Notes: generated from the sequence alone by a model not told the origin. 64,000 bases of DNA from Candidatus Limnocylindrales bacterium (GCA_035571835.1 DATNBU010000029.1:186001-250000), one strand, 5' to 3'. Shown: positions 54,586-63,341, counted from the stretch's first letter. Made by a program: numbers and translations.

Positions 54586-55370
54586 TGACGACGATCGACC
54601 CGACCCGTCACGCTTCGATCGTCACGCGCGGCCTGCGGCTCTCCTACGGAAAGTTCGAGGCGCTGCGCGGGATCGACATGGAGGTCACCAATTGCCGGAT
54701 CACCGCACTCATCGGTCCGTCCGGGTGCGGTAAATCCACACTGCTGCGCTGCTTCAACCGCATCAACGAGCGCTTCGACTACGTGACGACGTCCGGCGAA
54801 GTCCTGATCCACGGGCACAACATCTACGACCCGGAGGTCGATCTGGTCGAGCTGCGCAAGCAGGTCGGCATGGTCTTCCAGCGGCCCAATCCGCTGCCGA
54901 TCTCGGTGCGCGACAACGTGCTGTACGGTTACCGGCTCCACACGCCGGGCCGCCAGCGCCGCCGTGATGTCGAAGACGCCGAGGTCGAATCGGCACTGAA
55001 GGCCGTCCGCCTGTGGGATGCGATGAAAGACCAGCTCGATCGCAAAGCGACGACTCTCCAGCTCGAAGCGCAGCAGAAACTCTGCATCGCGCGTCTGATG
55101 CCGCTCAAGCCTTCGGTGCTGCTGATGGACGAACCGTGCTCGACGCTCGACCCCGATGCGACCAGCGCCGTCGAAGATCTGATGCGCGCGCTGGCCGAGC
55201 AGTTCACGATCGTGGTCGTGACGCACAACATGGCCCAGGCCCGACGCGTCAGCGACGAATGCGTCTACATGCTGCTCGGAGAGATCGTCGAGCACCGCCG
55301 CACCGAGCAGCTGTTCATTGCGCCGCGCGACAAGCGCACCGCCGACTACATCGAAGGGCGCTTCGGCTGA
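54585..55370 (+). CDS. pstB: Phosphate ABC ATPase PstB2, degenerate signature
   Basis: 261 residues. Walker A is GPSGCGKST, the Q-loop VFQRPNPLP (Q99), Walker B LLMDEP (E183) and switch His in VTHN (H214), all consensus. The signature is LQLEAQQKL instead of LSGGQQQRL. It therefore complements PstB1: its catalytic side is intact and its signature is broken. ATG shares a base with the preceding TGA, so the two are made in close ratio. Confidence 0.93.
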   Translation: MTTIDPTRHASIVTRGLRLSYGKFEALRGIDMEVTNCRITALIGPSGCGKSTLLRCFNRINERFDYVTTSGEVLIHGHNIYDPEVDLVELRKQVGMVFQRPNPLPISVRDNVLYGYRLHTPGRQRRRDVEDAEVESALKAVRLWDAMKDQLDRKATTLQLEAQQKLCIARLMPLKPSVLLMDEPCSTLDPDATSAVEDLMRALAEQFTIVVVTHNMAQARRVSDECVYMLLGEIVEHRRTEQLFIAPRDKRTADYIEGRFG

Positions 55371-55434
55371 AGCACTGAACCGCGCGGCCGATTCGGTTTA
55401 CGCCGGGAACCGCCGGGTCGCGGCCTGTCGCGCT

Positions 55435-56421
55435 CTATTCGAGTGACAGCCACAGGCGCAGCAGATGGCGGCGCCGCTCGGGCTGCGGCCAGTCTTCGTA
55501 CTCCGTGCGCGCGTGCAGCACCGTGTGGTTCGAGATCAGCTGCACGTCGCCGGGCTCGAACTTCATGTCGAGGTAGAACTCGGGAGACGACGCGATCTCC
55601 TCGTAGAGATCCATCAGCTCGCGCTCGGCATTCGTGAAGCGCGGGGCCGCTTCGTGGCGCACCACCGAGCGGAAGTAGTCGCTGTGGTAGAACGTGCGCA
55701 GCCGTCCTTCCGAATAGCAGCAGGGCTGCACGGGGACCCACGGCATTCGTCCCTCGCGCGCCTCGTCGCGCGTATCGAGCAGGAACGGCTCGTAGAGTCG
55801 CGCAACCAGATCCGGCCGACGACGCGCAAGCTCGTCGTAGACGGCCACCGAGCTTACGATGCGGCTCGCACCACCGGCTTTCGCGGGCGTGAGGCACAGC
55901 AGCCCGACGACGTCCGCAAGATCACAGTGGTATGCGATCGTCGATGCCGTCCGGTACTTGCGCACGAACGGGTTGGCCGCATCCTCGCCGTAATCCTTGA
56001 CGTGCCCGAGCAGCTCTTCGTCGGGATTCTGCCCGCCCGGCACGCCGAGATGATGGCCGAGGCCCCAGAACGCAATCGACGAGAGCTTCTCGCCCCAGCG
56101 CTCGACCGGAAGACCGCGCACGAGCAGAAATCCCCTGCCCTCGCCGAGCTCGCGGGCCCACTCGCGAATGCGCAGCGCGAGCGTCGGCAATGGAAATCCG
56201 GCGCGATCGATGCGGTCGAGCGGAAGCGACTCGCACTGGCGCGCTGCGCCTTCGAGCTCCGCAACTTCGCGATCGCCCAGGCGCACCACCCAATCGTCGC
56301 GCCCTGCGACGTCCGGTCCGCGCCACGCGGCGGGGCCGCCGACCGGAGCGGCAGCCATCTGTTCGTGCGGACGGTTGAAGTAATGCAGCGCCTGGGCGCC
56401 GAAGCTGCGCGCGGTCGTCAT
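55435..56421 (-). CDS. TauD/TfdA-like Fe(II)/2-oxoglutarate dioxygenase
   Basis: 328 residues. FLLVRGLPVERWGEKLSSIA begins the core. The iron site is YHCDLADVVGLLCL (HxD), with the distal His in SNHTVLHARTEYED and the Arg for 2-oxoglutarate in RRRHLLRLWLSLE. The substrate is not known; the family oxidises amino acids, sulfonates and carnitine-like compounds. It is convergent with pstB2. Confidence 0.88.
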   Translation of the reverse strand: MTTARSFGAQALHYFNRPHEQMAAAPVGGPAAWRGPDVAGRDDWVVRLGDREVAELEGAARQCESLPLDRIDRAGFPLPTLALRIREWARELGEGRGFLLVRGLPVERWGEKLSSIAFWGLGHHLGVPGGQNPDEELLGHVKDYGEDAANPFVRKYRTASTIAYHCDLADVVGLLCLTPAKAGGASRIVSSVAVYDELARRRPDLVARLYEPFLLDTRDEAREGRMPWVPVQPCCYSEGRLRTFYHSDYFRSVVRHEAAPRFTNAERELMDLYEEIASSPEFYLDMKFEPGDVQLISNHTVLHARTEYEDWPQPERRRHLLRLWLSLE

Positions 56422-56478
56422 GGCAGCAAGCTCGCTATCATTCGTCCGACGTCTTCGCGAGCAGAGCGGTTTGCGCAG

Positions 56479-57360
56479 TCACCCGAGCAGATCGGCGAGG
56501 CGCAGCACTTCGTCCGGGTCGGCGGTCGTCGGCGTCAGCAGCACTTCGTCTGCGCCCGCGTCGCGGCAGCGCGCGATCGCTTCGCGAGCTCCCGAGGCAG
56601 ATCGCGCAATGCAGAACGGCGCGAGGTCACGCCCGGCCGTCGGACCCATGAACGCGAGATAACGCTCGAGATACGAGTCGAGCTGCGCGCCGCCGTTCGG
56701 ACCGAGTGCGAACCAGAAACCGGTGACGAGCCGCGGCGACTTCTCGCGACCCGCCTGACTCCATGCGTTTCGAGCAAGCTCGAACTTTTCGGCGACGTCT
56801 TCGGCGGTCGGTCCGAAGCTGAACGACGTGATCCCGTCCGCCCAGCGCGCCGCACGCCGGATCGATTGCGCAAAGAGTGCGCCGATCATCAGCTCCGGCC
56901 CGCCCTTCTGCAGCGGAAACGGCTCGACCGGCCGCTCGATCCCCTCCGCCATGATCTCTCCTCTCCACACCCGGCGCATCGTGGCCACGCTGTCTTCGAG
57001 ACGCCCGAGCAGGCGGTGATCCCAGACTGCGCCGACGGCGCGATAGTCCTCGTCCCGTCCGCCGACTCCGACGCCGACCGAAAGCCGCCCGCGTGACAGC
57101 ACGTCGAGCGTCGCAAGCTGCTTGGCAAGCAGAACGGGACGGTGCATCGGCAGCACCAGCACGGCGAACGCGAGCTTTACGCGTTCGGTTGCCACTGCGG
57201 CGGCAGTCAGCGTGACCATCGCCTCGGGATTCGGAAAGTTGATGCGCTCGCCGACCGCGAGCGTCGAGAACGGCCCTGCATCGATGCGCCGCGACCATTC
57301 GAGGATTCCATCTCGATCGAGACCGGGCGCCATGACCGGCAGGTGAAGACCAACCTGCAT
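56479..57360 (-). CDS. Luciferase-like (LLM) F420- or FMN-dependent oxidoreductase
   Basis: 293 residues from ATG 57360: MQVGLHLPVMAPGLDRDGI, VLPMHRPVLLAKQLATLDVL, SRGRLSVGVGVGGRDEDY and RRVWRGEIMAEG are the LLM core. The frame is open upstream without conservation. It precedes the dioxygenase by 57 bases on the same strand. The coenzyme cannot be chosen from sequence. Confidence 0.87.
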   Translation of the reverse strand: MQVGLHLPVMAPGLDRDGILEWSRRIDAGPFSTLAVGERINFPNPEAMVTLTAAAVATERVKLAFAVLVLPMHRPVLLAKQLATLDVLSRGRLSVGVGVGGRDEDYRAVGAVWDHRLLGRLEDSVATMRRVWRGEIMAEGIERPVEPFPLQKGGPELMIGALFAQSIRRAARWADGITSFSFGPTAEDVAEKFELARNAWSQAGREKSPRLVTGFWFALGPNGGAQLDSYLERYLAFMGPTAGRDLAPFCIARSASGAREAIARCRDAGADEVLLTPTTADPDEVLRLADLLG

Positions 57361-57502
57361 CGACGTCAGAGCAGGCTGCACGGCCCGCCGCGCGAGGCGA
57401 TTGCGACGGCACTGTGGTCGGAGGAGAAATTCATCGAGGCCGATCCGTCTGCGGCTGGCGTCGAGTACGAGAAGACGCGTTTTCGCGCAAGGAGCGCTCA
57501 CG

Positions 57503-58321
57503 ATGTCCGCACCCAACTCCCTGCGATACCGGCTCTATGCCTTCCTGCTGCTGCTCGGCTGGGTTCCGGTAAGCGTCGCGGAGGAAGCGCCGGCGCGTGC
57601 GGTTCACGAGATCGTCGCGCACCGCGGGTCGAGGGCGGACCGACCGGAGAACACACTCGCCAGCGCACGCCGGGCAATCGAAGCCGGCGCAACGGCCGTC
57701 GAGATCGACGTCCGCATGACCAAGGACGGCGCGCTGGTCCTGTCGCACGATCCGACCGTCGACCGCGTGACCAACGGCACGGGCCGGATCAAGGACAAGA
57801 CGCTCGATGAGGTCGAGAAGCTCGATGCAGGTGAAAAATTCGATCCGAAATTCAAGGGCGAGCGCATCCCGACACTCGAGCAGGAGCTGACGGTCTGCCG
57901 CGGAAAAGTCGATGCGCTGCTCGACCTCAAGGAGAACGGCGACGAATACGACCGCAAGGTGATCGAGACGGTCAAGACCTCCGGTGATCCTCATCGGACA
58001 ATCATCGGCGTCCGTACGGTCGAGCAGGCGAAGAAGTTTCGCAGCCAGCTGCCCGAGGCCCGCCAGCTCGGCCTGATCGAAGACCAGAAGGACGTCGATG
58101 CGTTCCGGGCGGCGGGCGTCGAGATGATTCGGCTGTGGCCGAAATGGTTGCCGGACGAAAAGCTGGTCGCGCGCGTACGGCAGGACGGCGGCAAGCTTCA
58201 CCTCAACGGAAAGACCGGTGCAGCCGATGAAGTCCTCAAGCTGCTCGAGTACCGGCCGGATTCGATCTCGAGCGACGACCCGGCGCGATTGAAGGCAACG
58301 CTCGCGACGCTCGGACGCTGA
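57503..58321 (+). CDS. Secreted glycerophosphodiester phosphodiesterase
   Basis: 272 residues from ATG 57503 with AAGGAG upstream and a signal peptide (LYAFLLLLGWVPVSVA). The GDPD motifs are IVAHRGSRADRPENT, EIDVRMTKDGALVLSHD and ALLDLKEN; the His pair and Glu/Asp metal ligands are present. It should cleave deacylated phospholipids, releasing glycerol-3-phosphate, which can feed PlsB. Confidence 0.92.
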   Translation: MSAPNSLRYRLYAFLLLLGWVPVSVAEEAPARAVHEIVAHRGSRADRPENTLASARRAIEAGATAVEIDVRMTKDGALVLSHDPTVDRVTNGTGRIKDKTLDEVEKLDAGEKFDPKFKGERIPTLEQELTVCRGKVDALLDLKENGDEYDRKVIETVKTSGDPHRTIIGVRTVEQAKKFRSQLPEARQLGLIEDQKDVDAFRAAGVEMIRLWPKWLPDEKLVARVRQDGGKLHLNGKTGAADEVLKLLEYRPDSISSDDPARLKATLATLGR

Positions 58322-58920
58322 TGTCCATCTGACACGGAATCTCCGCATTTCGCGCCGGCAGCGACTGAAAAAGTGAGACTTCGTGGATTCGTGCTGGTCC
58401 CTGTTTCGGGGTTTTTGATCAAGCGGGCTCCGTCAGATTGGCGGCAGCGTCACGACTTCAGCCTGAGTTATTCTTCGTCGCGCATACCGCAGGTCACGGT
58501 ACCGGACGATCGTGTGGCCTGGTTCGCGTCGAGCGTTGAATCATGCGGCTCGACACCAGCTCGTATCGATGCCGCCGCGGGCGATGGACTTGTTGCGATG
58601 CGCAGCACGGACTGCGCGGTAGTCCCTGATGCACGAACATTCCGCGGGGAATGTGATCCAGGTCTCGTCTGATGCGTAAGCACTCAGCGTGATCGGTGTC
58701 TTGAGCACGTGCCCGAGATGGGCGATGGCGACGGGTTCGAGGGTTTGTCGGATAGTACGCGCGCAGCGTCGTACTCGGATACGTGCGGCGTCGGGCTCGG
58801 ATACGCCGCCGGCTATCGGGTCTGAAAAGTTCGTTGAAAAACACGCGCCGCGTCGGACGCGGATCACGGCCGGCTATGACACTTTTGTTATGGAAGCGTC
58901 GACGCGATGTCGGTGCGAAC
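58322..58920. other. 599-base non-coding stretch before the IS element
   Basis: No convincing gene. It contains the 18-mer ACATTCCGCGGGGAATGT at 58637-58654, one base from the exact palindrome in the HNH gene at 61707-61724. In the plus frame it encodes D-A-R-T-F-R-G-E-C, close to the DARTFPGEC end of that protein. It may be the decayed end of a second DUF222/HNH gene. Otherwise I see nothing. Confidence 0.45.
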
Positions 58921-60257
58921 TGGAACATGGGTAACGAATCAGACCGAGTACATGGGTAACAGTCACTCATCGTTTTCGACGCTTTCTTCGGCGCCGGCCA
59001 GTCAGTTCTCCGTCGGATCGAATCAGCTCCCCGAAGCTGCGGCACTTGCGCCTTCGCTCCTTGCGTGGATCGACCACACCAAGAAGCTTGGGGCCGAAGT
59101 AGACTCTCCAAGTATCGGTCGAAGTCGGCTCCAAGCCGATCATCTCATTCGCCAGGCATCCACTGATGTACCACTGCGTGCCCTCGTGCGAGATGACGCC
59201 GTTGGGATATGTCTTGGTCACGACCATGTGCTCCGGGTATTCGACATCTGGGACGCGCGAGGGATACGAACGCTGCGAGGTTCGGTAGTGCTGATCCGGG
59301 ACGTCCATGCCCAGTCCTTCATGCGGACGTAGCTGGTTGAAGTCCCGTACGAAGTGATCGAATGCGACTTGTTGCGCCCGAAAGCTCGAGCGAGGTGGCG
59401 ACGCTGTTTCCCGCTTGAGTGTACGGTGCATCCGCTCGTGACGACCATTTTGATCAGGACGGCCCGGTAAGATCCGCTCCGGTGTGATGTTCAGTTTGAT
59501 CCACCATACGGCCAGCTGCGACAGTCCCGCTGGAGCCAGCGAGGAGAACGGCGCCCCGTTGTCGGTGCGGATCACTTCAGGCAGGCCGAACTCTCGAAAC
59601 GCACGTTCGAAAACCTTCATCACCGGCGCAGTGACTGAGCTCGTCATCGCTTTGCACGTCAGGATCTTGCGTGAATAGCCATCGGTGATGGTAAGCGGCA
59701 GGCACCGGTTCCCGGCGATCGGAAAGTGCCCCTTGAAGTCAGCGCACCATACCGCGTTGGGATGAGAGTACTCGACGAGCGGCACTCCGTGCGGTGCGCT
59801 GCGCCGTCGTCGTCGTGCCTTTGGCTTGATCAGGCCTTCGGACTTGAGAACGCGCCCGATTGTACTAGCGGCCGGGATATCTGCGCCAGGGTGCCGGCGC
59901 TCCAGAACCACCTTAAGCTTGCGGGGTCCCCAGTTCGGACGTCGAGCCCTAGCCTCCAGGATCAACCGTTTGATCGCCGGGCTAAGGGCGTTCGGGTGGC
60001 TGTGTGGCGTACGACTGCGCTCGACGAGTCCTGAAACACCACCCGCCTGATAACGCTCGATCCACTTGTAGCCGCTCTTCCGGCTGATACCGAAAGCACG
60101 GCACAATTCGGTCATCGTGCATTCATCACCGAGATAACGGGCAACAAACTTGATCCGTTCGTCCATCGAATTCACTTCCTTCCAAGGCATGGTCTTCCTC
60201 CATGCCCAAGATAAAGTGTTACCCATGTAATGGGTCCGATCTGTTACCCAAGTACCA
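58921..60257. mobile_element. IS481-family insertion sequence
   Basis: About 1.34 kb with imperfect terminal inverted repeats of ~43 bases (58921-58963 and 60215-60257). Both read TGG(A/T)AC(A/T)TGGGTAAC outermost, and each has a second TACATGGGTAACA inside. It holds one intact transposase. No target duplication is obvious: the left flank ends GCGAAC and the right begins GGTCCG. It lies 204 bases before the HNH gene. Confidence 0.87.
58967..60190 (-). CDS. IS481-family transposase
   Basis: 407 residues from ATG 60190 (GGAGGA upstream). The N-terminal HTH is YLGDECTMTELCRAFGISR, and the linker includes RRPNWGPRKLKVVLERR. The DDE core is VWCADFKGHF, VIRTDNGAPFSSLA and GRPDQNGRHERMHRTLK. The stop is 3 bases from the left terminal repeat. 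All three catalytic residues are present, so it may be active. Confidence 0.93.
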   Translation of the reverse strand: MPWKEVNSMDERIKFVARYLGDECTMTELCRAFGISRKSGYKWIERYQAGGVSGLVERSRTPHSHPNALSPAIKRLILEARARRPNWGPRKLKVVLERRHPGADIPAASTIGRVLKSEGLIKPKARRRRRSAPHGVPLVEYSHPNAVWCADFKGHFPIAGNRCLPLTITDGYSRKILTCKAMTSSVTAPVMKVFERAFREFGLPEVIRTDNGAPFSSLAPAGLSQLAVWWIKLNITPERILPGRPDQNGRHERMHRTLKRETASPPRSSFRAQQVAFDHFVRDFNQLRPHEGLGMDVPDQHYRTSQRSYPSRVPDVEYPEHMVVTKTYPNGVISHEGTQWYISGCLANEMIGLEPTSTDTWRVYFGPKLLGVVDPRKERRRKCRSFGELIRSDGELTGRRRRKRRKR

Positions 60258-60461
60258 GGTCCGTACCGTCGATTTCGCTTGACGCGGATTTTCGTCGCTT
60301 CACGTCGCCTGTAACGAGGCGAAACAGAGCGCACGGCTTTTTTCGCGACTTCGCGCGTTGCGCCGCTCAGATCTCGCGCTGTGTCGCGAAACCGCATGTC
60401 TGTGGGCGGTCGCGTCCTTGCGGCGAACGACGCCTGGAAAACCCGTGTTACAAGCGTCGTC

Positions 60462-61748
60462 ATGACGACATCCTTCGACAGCATTGCAAAGCTCTCCGAA
60501 CAGGAACTGCTCGATCACTTCGAGTGCCTGGTCGCACGCGACCGTCGTACGACAGCGGCGCTACTCGTCGCGATCGCCGAGATCGATGAGCGCAAGCTCT
60601 GGGCCAGGCATGCCTGCTCCTCCATGTTCAGCTTCTGCATGGAGCGCTTCCACATGTCGGAGCAGGTAACTGCCAAGCGGATCTGGGCTGCGCGCACGGC
60701 GCGCCGCTTTCCGGTCGTCCTCGACCTGGTCGCACGCGGTGAGCTGCATCTCAGCGCGATTCATCTGCTGGCCAGGCATCTGACGACCGAGAACCACCTG
60801 CGGGTGCTCGAGCGCGCCACGCACAAGAGCTCGCGCGAGGTCGAGCGGCTGGTTGCCGAGCTGGCGCCGCGACCCGATGTAGCGTCGCGTGTTCGGGCGA
60901 TGCCCGGGCGTCGCGGTGCGGACGCGGCGAACGATCGGCCGTCGGTGTCGGCTGGCGGGACTTCGATGGATTGCGAACAGGCCGGCGGTGCGAGCGATCG
61001 GTGCGCTTCGACAGACCGCGAGTCCGGCGGCGGTGCGAGCGATTGGTGCGCGTCGACAGACCACGAGTCCGCCGGTTGCTCGAGTAATCGGCCGGACTCC
61101 ACGGTCGTCGGCGCTGCGATCTCTCCACCGTCAGCGCAGCCGGCAAAAGTGACGAAGCCGATCGTTCCGCTCAGCCCACGCCGTTACAAGATCGAGATCA
61201 CAGTAGACGAAAAAACGCACGACAAACTCCGCTCGCTGCAGGATCTGCTCGGCCGGTCGGCGACCGGTCGCGATGCGGCCGCGATCATCAGTCGTGCGAT
61301 CGACGTGCTGCTCGTCCAGACGCTCACGCGCAAGGCAGGCTGCACCGATCGACCGGGGTCGACCACGTCGACGAACGCGGAATGCACCGATCGACCCGGC
61401 ACAATGCCCGCGGCCGATACTGCCGCTTCGCAACGAGCACAGCGATCCCGGACCATCCCGGCGGCCGTACGACGCGAGGTATGGCAGCGCGACTCGGGAC
61501 GCTGCTGCTACGTAGACGGCCGAGGACGTCGCTGCCGCGAGACCAGCAACATCGAGTTCCACCACAAAGCTCCCTTCGCGATGGGCGGACCTGCTACGCC
61601 CGAGAACATCGAGCTGCGCTGCGCGGCACACAACCAGTATCAGGCGGACCTCGATTTCGGCCGCGCCTTTATGGATGCGAGGCGCGGCAATCTCGCCGAC
61701 GCGCGAACATTCCCCGGGGAATGTCGGGCGATGGCGGCCGCGCCGTGA
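60462..61748 (+). CDS. DUF222/HNH endonuclease-domain protein (13E12-like)
   Basis: 428 residues. The N-terminal DUF222 helical region has SEQELLDHFECLVARDRRTT, SSMFSFCMERFHMSE and HKSSREVERLVAELA. A low-complexity middle repeats E-S-G-G-G-A-S-D-W-C-A-S-T-D-like units (~195-235). The C-terminus is an HNH nuclease: VRREVWQRDSGRC, NIEFHHKAPFAMGGP and NIELRCAAHN. This family is often multi-copy and linked to mobile DNA. ATG 60462 is likely; the open frame reaches 60381. Confidence 0.87.
   Translation: MTTSFDSIAKLSEQELLDHFECLVARDRRTTAALLVAIAEIDERKLWARHACSSMFSFCMERFHMSEQVTAKRIWAARTARRFPVVLDLVARGELHLSAIHLLARHLTTENHLRVLERATHKSSREVERLVAELAPRPDVASRVRAMPGRRGADAANDRPSVSAGGTSMDCEQAGGASDRCASTDRESGGGASDWCASTDHESAGCSSNRPDSTVVGAAISPPSAQPAKVTKPIVPLSPRRYKIEITVDEKTHDKLRSLQDLLGRSATGRDAAAIISRAIDVLLVQTLTRKAGCTDRPGSTTSTNAECTDRPGTMPAADTAASQRAQRSRTIPAAVRREVWQRDSGRCCYVDGRGRRCRETSNIEFHHKAPFAMGGPATPENIELRCAAHNQYQADLDFGRAFMDARRGNLADARTFPGECRAMAAAP
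61707..61724. repeat. Perfect 18-bp palindrome inside the HNH gene
   Basis: ACATTCCCCGGGGAATGT encodes T-F-P-G-E-C near the C-terminus. A copy with one change lies at 58637-58654, on the other side of the IS element. Confidence 0.85.
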
Positions 61749-62056
61749 GACGTCGTCGGAGTTCGGATCCTGTCGATGTGGATGAACTTGGTCCGGGCCT
61801 GAAGTCAGGCTGATTGCGCGCGGCTCAGGACCTCAAAGCCCATACCAACCCGCGAAGAGCCCGCGCCGGCACTCGCGAACGTGGCGGCCTGAAATGCGAG
61901 AGCCCGCCGCGAGTGACTCGCGGCAGGCTCTCGTCGACTCGCGTTGAAGCGAGCCGTTCTCTAGCCTGGGCGCTAGCCCAGGCGTTCCATAGGCTCGCCG
62001 TCAGGCGAGCCGTTCCCTAGCTTGAGCGCTAGCCCAGGCGTTCCATAGGCTCGCCG
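61749..62056. other. Non-coding region between HNH and thiolase genes
   Basis: 308 bases with no gene. Its second half is filled by the hairpin at 61897-61933 and the 56-bp repeats from 61949. Both flanking genes end here, so it is a convergent terminator region. Confidence 0.6.
61897..61933. terminator. Long GC-rich hairpin
   Basis: CGAGAGCC-C-GCCGCGAGT pairs with ACTCGCGGC-A-GGCTCTCG around a single base: 17 pairs with one mismatch. There is no U-run, but the position between convergent genes suits termination. Confidence 0.65.
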
Positions 62057-62071
62057 TCAGGCGAGCCGTTC
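61949..62071. repeat. 56-bp direct repeats with internal hairpins
   Basis: Units start at 61949 and 62005, with a partial third at 62061 (GCGAGCCGTTC). Each full unit has two stem-loops, of type CTGGGCGCTAGCCCAG and GGCTCGCCGTCAGGCGAGCC. The partial third copy is the last codons of the thiolase, so the repeats look like copies of that gene end. Confidence 0.85.
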
Positions 62072-63247
62072 AATAATCGTCGCGTTCGCCATCCCGCCGC
62101 CCTCGCACATCGTCTGCAGGCCGTAGCGGCCGCCGCTGCGCTCGAGCTGGTTGAGCAGCGTCGTCATCAGGCGCGCGCCGCTCGCTCCGAGAGGATGACC
62201 GAGCGCGATCGCACCGCCGTTCGGATTGACCTTCGACATGTCGGCTTCGAGATCGCGCGCCCACGCGAGCACGACCGGCGCGAACGCCTCGTTGATCTCG
62301 ACCGCATCGATGTCCGAGAGCTTCATGCCCGCGCGCTTGAGAACGTTGTGCGTGGCCGGAATCGGCGCGGTCAGCATGATGACCGGATCGCACGAGCCGA
62401 GCGCGAACGCATGGAAGCGTGCGCGCGGCTTGAGGCCGAGCTCTTCGGCGCGCTTGCGCTCCATCACGAGCACGGCGGCGGCGCCATCGGTGATCTGGCT
62501 CGAGTTGGCGGCGGTGATCATGCCGGTCTCCTCGAAGGCGGGCTTGAGCACGCCGAGCTTTTCGGCGGTCGAATCCGGACGGATGCCTTCATCGATCGTG
62601 ATCATCTCTTTCTTGCCGTCGTCGTGCGTGCGCTCGATCGGAATGATCTCGTGCGCGAACCAGCCGTTGTCGGTCGCGCGCGCGGCGAGCTGGTGCGAGC
62701 GTGCGGAGAACTCGTCGAGCTGCTCGCGCTTGAGTCCCCACTTCTTGCAGATCTCCTCGGCCGACAGACCCTGGTTCACGAGGCCGCCGCGACCGTAGAG
62801 ATTGGCCTTCACGTATCGGTCGATCATCTTCGGGCCGAACGGTGCGCCGCCGACCATCGCGGTCGTGCCCATCGGCACGCGGCTCATCGACTCGACGCCG
62901 GCGGCGATCACGCAGTCGTACGCGCCGGCCATCACGCCCTGCGCCGCAAAGTGAAGCGCCTGCTGGCTCGAGCCGCACTGCCGATCGACGGTAGTGCCGC
63001 AGACGGTTTCCGGAAGGCCCGCGGCAAGCGCCGCGTTGCGTGCAATGTTGAGACCCTGCTCGCCGACCTGCCCGACGCATCCCATGATGACGTCTTCGAT
63101 CAGCGACGGGTCGATGCCGGTGCGGTCGGCGAGCGCGCGGATCGGCTCGGCGGCCAGATCGACGGCATGCCATCCGGCCAGCGCTCCGTTCTTCTTGCCA
63201 CGACCGAGAGGAGTACGAATGGCGTCTACGATGACGGCTTCACGCAT
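62057..63247 (-). CDS. Acetyl-CoA acetyltransferase/3-ketoacyl-CoA thiolase
   Basis: 396 residues from ATG 63247 with GGAGGA upstream. MREAVIVDAIRTPLGRGKKN, nucleophile Cys in TTVDRQCGSSQQAL, NPNGGAIALGHPLGASGARL with the His, and CEGGGMANATI with the second Cys make a complete thiolase. It resembles FadA5/FadA6-type enzymes of lipid and sterol degradation. The codons for its last residues are in the repeat. Confidence 0.94.
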   Translation of the reverse strand: MREAVIVDAIRTPLGRGKKNGALAGWHAVDLAAEPIRALADRTGIDPSLIEDVIMGCVGQVGEQGLNIARNAALAAGLPETVCGTTVDRQCGSSQQALHFAAQGVMAGAYDCVIAAGVESMSRVPMGTTAMVGGAPFGPKMIDRYVKANLYGRGGLVNQGLSAEEICKKWGLKREQLDEFSARSHQLAARATDNGWFAHEIIPIERTHDDGKKEMITIDEGIRPDSTAEKLGVLKPAFEETGMITAANSSQITDGAAAVLVMERKRAEELGLKPRARFHAFALGSCDPVIMLTAPIPATHNVLKRAGMKLSDIDAVEINEAFAPVVLAWARDLEADMSKVNPNGGAIALGHPLGASGARLMTTLLNQLERSGGRYGLQTMCEGGGMANATIIERLA

Positions 63248-63297
63248 GATGAAAATCCTCCAGCAGTTGTCCGGCCGGGCCGCCCGGCGCGTGTTGG

Positions 63298-63341
63298 ATG
63301 GCCGCAACGCGGCCATCGGGGTTGGCGGCCGCGACGCGGCC
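63298..63341. repeat. Two GGCCGC-(A/G)AC-GCGGCC hairpins
   Basis: GGCCGCAACGCGGCC (63301-63315 region) and GGCCGCGACGCGGCC (63327-63341) lie upstream of the thiolase start. They are two small hairpins, near copies of each other. Confidence 0.7.

Noticed and set aside
58494-59111. 205-codon minus-strand frame at the IS left end
   Set aside because: It is Arg-rich without motifs and crosses the IS boundary, so it is not a real gene.
58915-60263. Target-site duplication of the IS element
   Set aside because: The flanks GCGAAC and GGTCCG do not match, so no duplication is claimed; the exact ends may be off by a few bases.
61949-62071. CRISPR array
   Set aside because: The units are contiguous 56-mers without spacers, no cas genes are near, and the third copy is coding sequence of a thiolase.
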